A stretch of 34,193 nucleotides of DNA from the NCBI GenBank assembly GCA_033557685.1, contig JAWQRN010000205.1:1-34193 (forward strand), given 5' to 3'. Both the position numbers and the translations under genes were made by a program. The notes under the pieces were generated by a model. That model was not told where the DNA came from and made no database searches. It saw only the letters and a list, made by a program, of their open reading frames with translations. Positions 31,701 to 34,193 of the stretch are shown piece by piece; within the stretch, counting starts at the first letter, position 1; each line of letters begins with the position of its first letter. The DNA comes from Sperchopsis tessellata (taxonomy: Eukaryota > Arthropoda > Insecta > Coleoptera > Hydrophilidae).

Positions 31701-31899
31701 GACGAGTTGGTCTTGTAGGTAGTATCGTGAGTAGGTACCCAGTTTTATGTAAGTGCATATTAGATTTATTTTAGTTGTATTGTTAATTGTACCATTAATG
31801 TTGTATCAATTATATAGTATGTATATTTTGAATATGTACCATCTGTATATGTAACTTAATTATATTGTAATACAATTATTTCTTATTTGTTTTAATTAT
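31701..31899 (+). repeat. Direct repeat copy 2 (right of LINE block)
   Basis: Same orientation as 28429-28559, longer by internal insertions (for example around 31828-31855). It shares gttgtatcaattatat and tatttcttatttgttttaat. Copies are about 3.3 kb apart. Confidence 0.6.
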
Positions 31900-33630
31900 A
31901 TTTTGTTTTTTTTTATATGAACTGTCTAAATCACTATCACAACTCCTTACTTCATAATAATATGAAAGAGATAATTGAAGACTCCCACCTTAAGGAAAGT
32001 ACCTTGTTCAGAAATATACATATATCTTACTGAGGAAGTCCAAAATCACCATTATTAAAATGTTAATGTTATTTGTTAACTCTATGTTGTGTTTAACACA
32101 ATTGTCAATTTTAACATAAAGCTGTCAATGGGTTTTTGATTCTTTTTTTGCAATAAATTTAAATACTTATTTTTTATTTGAACTTTCTACTACACCTTTA
32201 AGAAAGCGTGCAATTTTTAACATTTAGTTTTTCATCAGTTTTTATTATTCTTAATTTCACTACTTGCCATGTGATCCTTTCTTAACTTAGAACCTCTGTT
32301 TATAGGTCAATGTGACTTTAGAAACCTTTAATGTTAAAATAGCTCGCACAAATTTTGTATACGTGAAAAAGCATTTGTGATTGTGAAGAAGTGTTTTTGA
32401 TAGACATTGTAAGTATGACCAACTCGTTAATGTTAGATAGGTTATAATTTATATCCACTTGTTTATTTTAGAATTTGCAATTTTACAACACATAACAAAT
32501 AGATAATCAATAACAGTCAAAGCCTTTGGAAAGGTTTATTATTTAATTCGTATAATAAACCTGTTATACATTATTTATTTACTAATTTGACCTATTTTGG
32601 TATGTTCCTCAAGTAAGTCACTGCTAGTTAGGGGTTATACACAAAATCATCTACTTCAGAACCTTAATTTTATTATTTATTGCTTAGAATCACTTATTTT
32701 AAAATTAACTTTACTACAATACACAAATGTAATTGTATCTATGACCGTTATACTTTTATTAGTTTTTTTATAGTTAATACGGAAAAATTAACAACAATTC
32801 ACTTCTAGTTTTGTACCTGTACTTCCACAAGCTTTATAGAAATGGTTAAAAACAAATTCACAACCACTGTTAGCATCCATGTTTTACCATCCATGTACAC
32901 CTCAAGTCAGTCAAAACTAGTTTCATGAAACACATTTTAATGGCTCTATTGAGTCACACTCTTGAAAACTTCATAAACGTTGTTCAAATTAAACACTAAC
33001 CACAGATATTATATTTGAGAATATGAAAATAAGGTAATGAAAACAAATCAAGCTCACGCACTAATTTTAAATATCCTGACCATAAAAAAATAACATAAAA
33101 CATTTTTACGCTTGAATAATAGTACTATTAAAATGAATTCGTCACGTCAAACTTAAAATTGAATCTCTGGTACAGTTAATGTATAAAGTTTGAAAGCAAT
33201 GCGGGACTCATAGTTGCAACATGCTTGCCTTGGTGATGGGAACTGTCAAATAAAAACTAATTAAGAACTATCAAATTATCAAATTTTACAGATACGTTAT
33301 TGTCACATGAACTAATTATTAAATCCACTAAAGAAATTCATATTCTCAACAAAATAAGAGTTTTATTAATTACCCATTATAAACTTAATAAGTATCTTTA
33401 TTATAACCATCATAAGACAGCTTTTGAAAAATACATCTAACAACAGATTTACCTAATGGCAAATCCAACTATGTCACCACACATTATTATGGCATAGAAA
33501 GTAAAAAGTTAAAAAAGCAAATAAGAAAAATAAACATCAGTACAACACAATACGCAACACAATTTAAATGTAATAGTGTAGTAGATAAGTTACTACAAAA
33601 GTTAAAAAATGTGGAACCAAGAAATTTAAT
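31900..33630. other. Unannotated AT-rich sequence
   Basis: No exon of angel or any other gene, and no readable transposon protein, was seen here. Missing upstream angel exons could in principle lie here on the minus strand but I cannot support any. Confidence 0.35.
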
Positions 33631-33639
33631 CAAAGAACA

Positions 33640-34140
33640 TCTTGCTAAGCCTGTCCCTAAATATGGATTGCACAGATGTCTCTTATTGTTACTGACAATT
33701 TATCATAAAATCACAAGCACATATAAACTGGAATTCTCATATACAATGTAGAATGAGAGATATCACCTAACAGATCCCTGTTACGTCTAGTTAGGTACAC
33801 ATGAGTTCCATCCCCTGTGACAAAATTATGTCTAATTCCATGCACCAAACATAAAACTTCCAAAACAAACAGGAAATAAATAGTTAAAATTCCTCTTCAC
33901 TTAAAGGTTTGTCTACATGAGTCGCTGCTTCTCAAACACAACATGAATCGGATAGCTCTTTTCTGAATCAAAAAAATAAAAATTCATTGACTCAACCCCC
34001 AGAAAGGAATCGCATATGCGACTCATGACTGAAAGAGAGCAAAATATGTATTTCTAGCACAAATTGACCCCATTTGCTTAAATATTACAGGTATAGCAAA
34101 TCAAGCAGCTGACTACTTTCTTGACAAAGATTGTATATGG
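33640..34140 (-). mobile_element. Non-LTR retrotransposon relic, post-RT C-terminal region
   Basis: The minus strand reads AIPFWG (near 34005), IQKRAIRFML with SSDSCRQTFK then RGILT, and further HNFVTGDGTHVYLTRRNRDL. This is the same block order as the relic at 6050-6480 (FWG, QKRAIR, SCR.TFK, GIL/GVLT), so both come from related jockey/CR1-like elements. Confidence 0.65.
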
Positions 34141-34161
34141 TCAACCCATTGCAGTTTTTCC

Positions 34162-34193
34162 TCTATATATATATATACATATATATATATATA
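34162..34193. repeat. (AT)n microsatellite at window end
   Basis: TA/AT dinucleotides with one interruption (acat), continuing beyond the window. Confidence 0.85.

Noticed and set aside
1..34193. CRISPR arrays, operons, ribosome binding sites or other prokaryotic features.
   Set aside because: The genes have GT-AG introns and the repeats are eukaryotic transposons; no regularly spaced repeat array was seen.

Overview
This is eukaryotic, AT-rich, intron-bearing DNA, most likely from an insect. The evidence is two conserved animal genes with GT-AG introns whose peptides are closest to insect versions, plus a transposon load typical of insects (mariner, piggyBac, jockey-like and RTE-like LINEs, tRNA-derived SINEs). 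I cannot name the order or species from the sequence alone. There is no prokaryotic content, rRNA, functional tRNA gene or CRISPR array.

Two host genes lie convergently. On the + strand, coding exons at 4916-4955, 5037-5213, 9538-9659 and 14475-14645 encode calcineurin subunit B (CanB2-like). They give residues 2-170 of a 170-residue, four-EF-hand protein; only the initiator-Met exon is missing. On the - strand, six exons from 27621 down to 20437 encode the C-terminal 417 residues of an Angel-type (CCR4/nocturnin superfamily) endonuclease/exonuclease/phosphatase protein with the catalytic motifs present. Its N-terminal exons were not found. Stop codons face each other across about 5.8 kb.

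Nearly everything else is decayed mobile DNA. 1-291: right end of a mariner. 1198-1487: SINE. 1817-2186: inverted/tandem palindromic repeat, with a second copy at 8944-9113. CanB2 intron 5214-9537: LINE C-terminus (-), a MITE-like element and a piggyBac relic (-). CanB2 intron 9660-14474: two jockey-like LINE relics in series (+). Intergenic 16.2-20.05 kb: a jockey-like relic (+), then a LINE relic (-) that may sit inside a pogo-like element. Angel introns: a second SINE family, LINE pieces on both strands and a SINE tail matching the first family. 27.9-31.0 kb: two RTE-like LINE relics (+), followed by a 180-bp foldback; a repeat of about 130-200 bp occurs on both sides of this block. The last 2 kb holds little except a LINE C-terminus (-) and AT microsatellite.

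The most useful observations are non-coding: the palindromic repeat family, the flanking direct repeats, the foldback near 31.1 kb, and a tiered hairpin in the probable CanB2 3' UTR. I found no convincing new multi-gene system; this is an ordinary insect region with two housekeeping genes in a dense graveyard of transposons.
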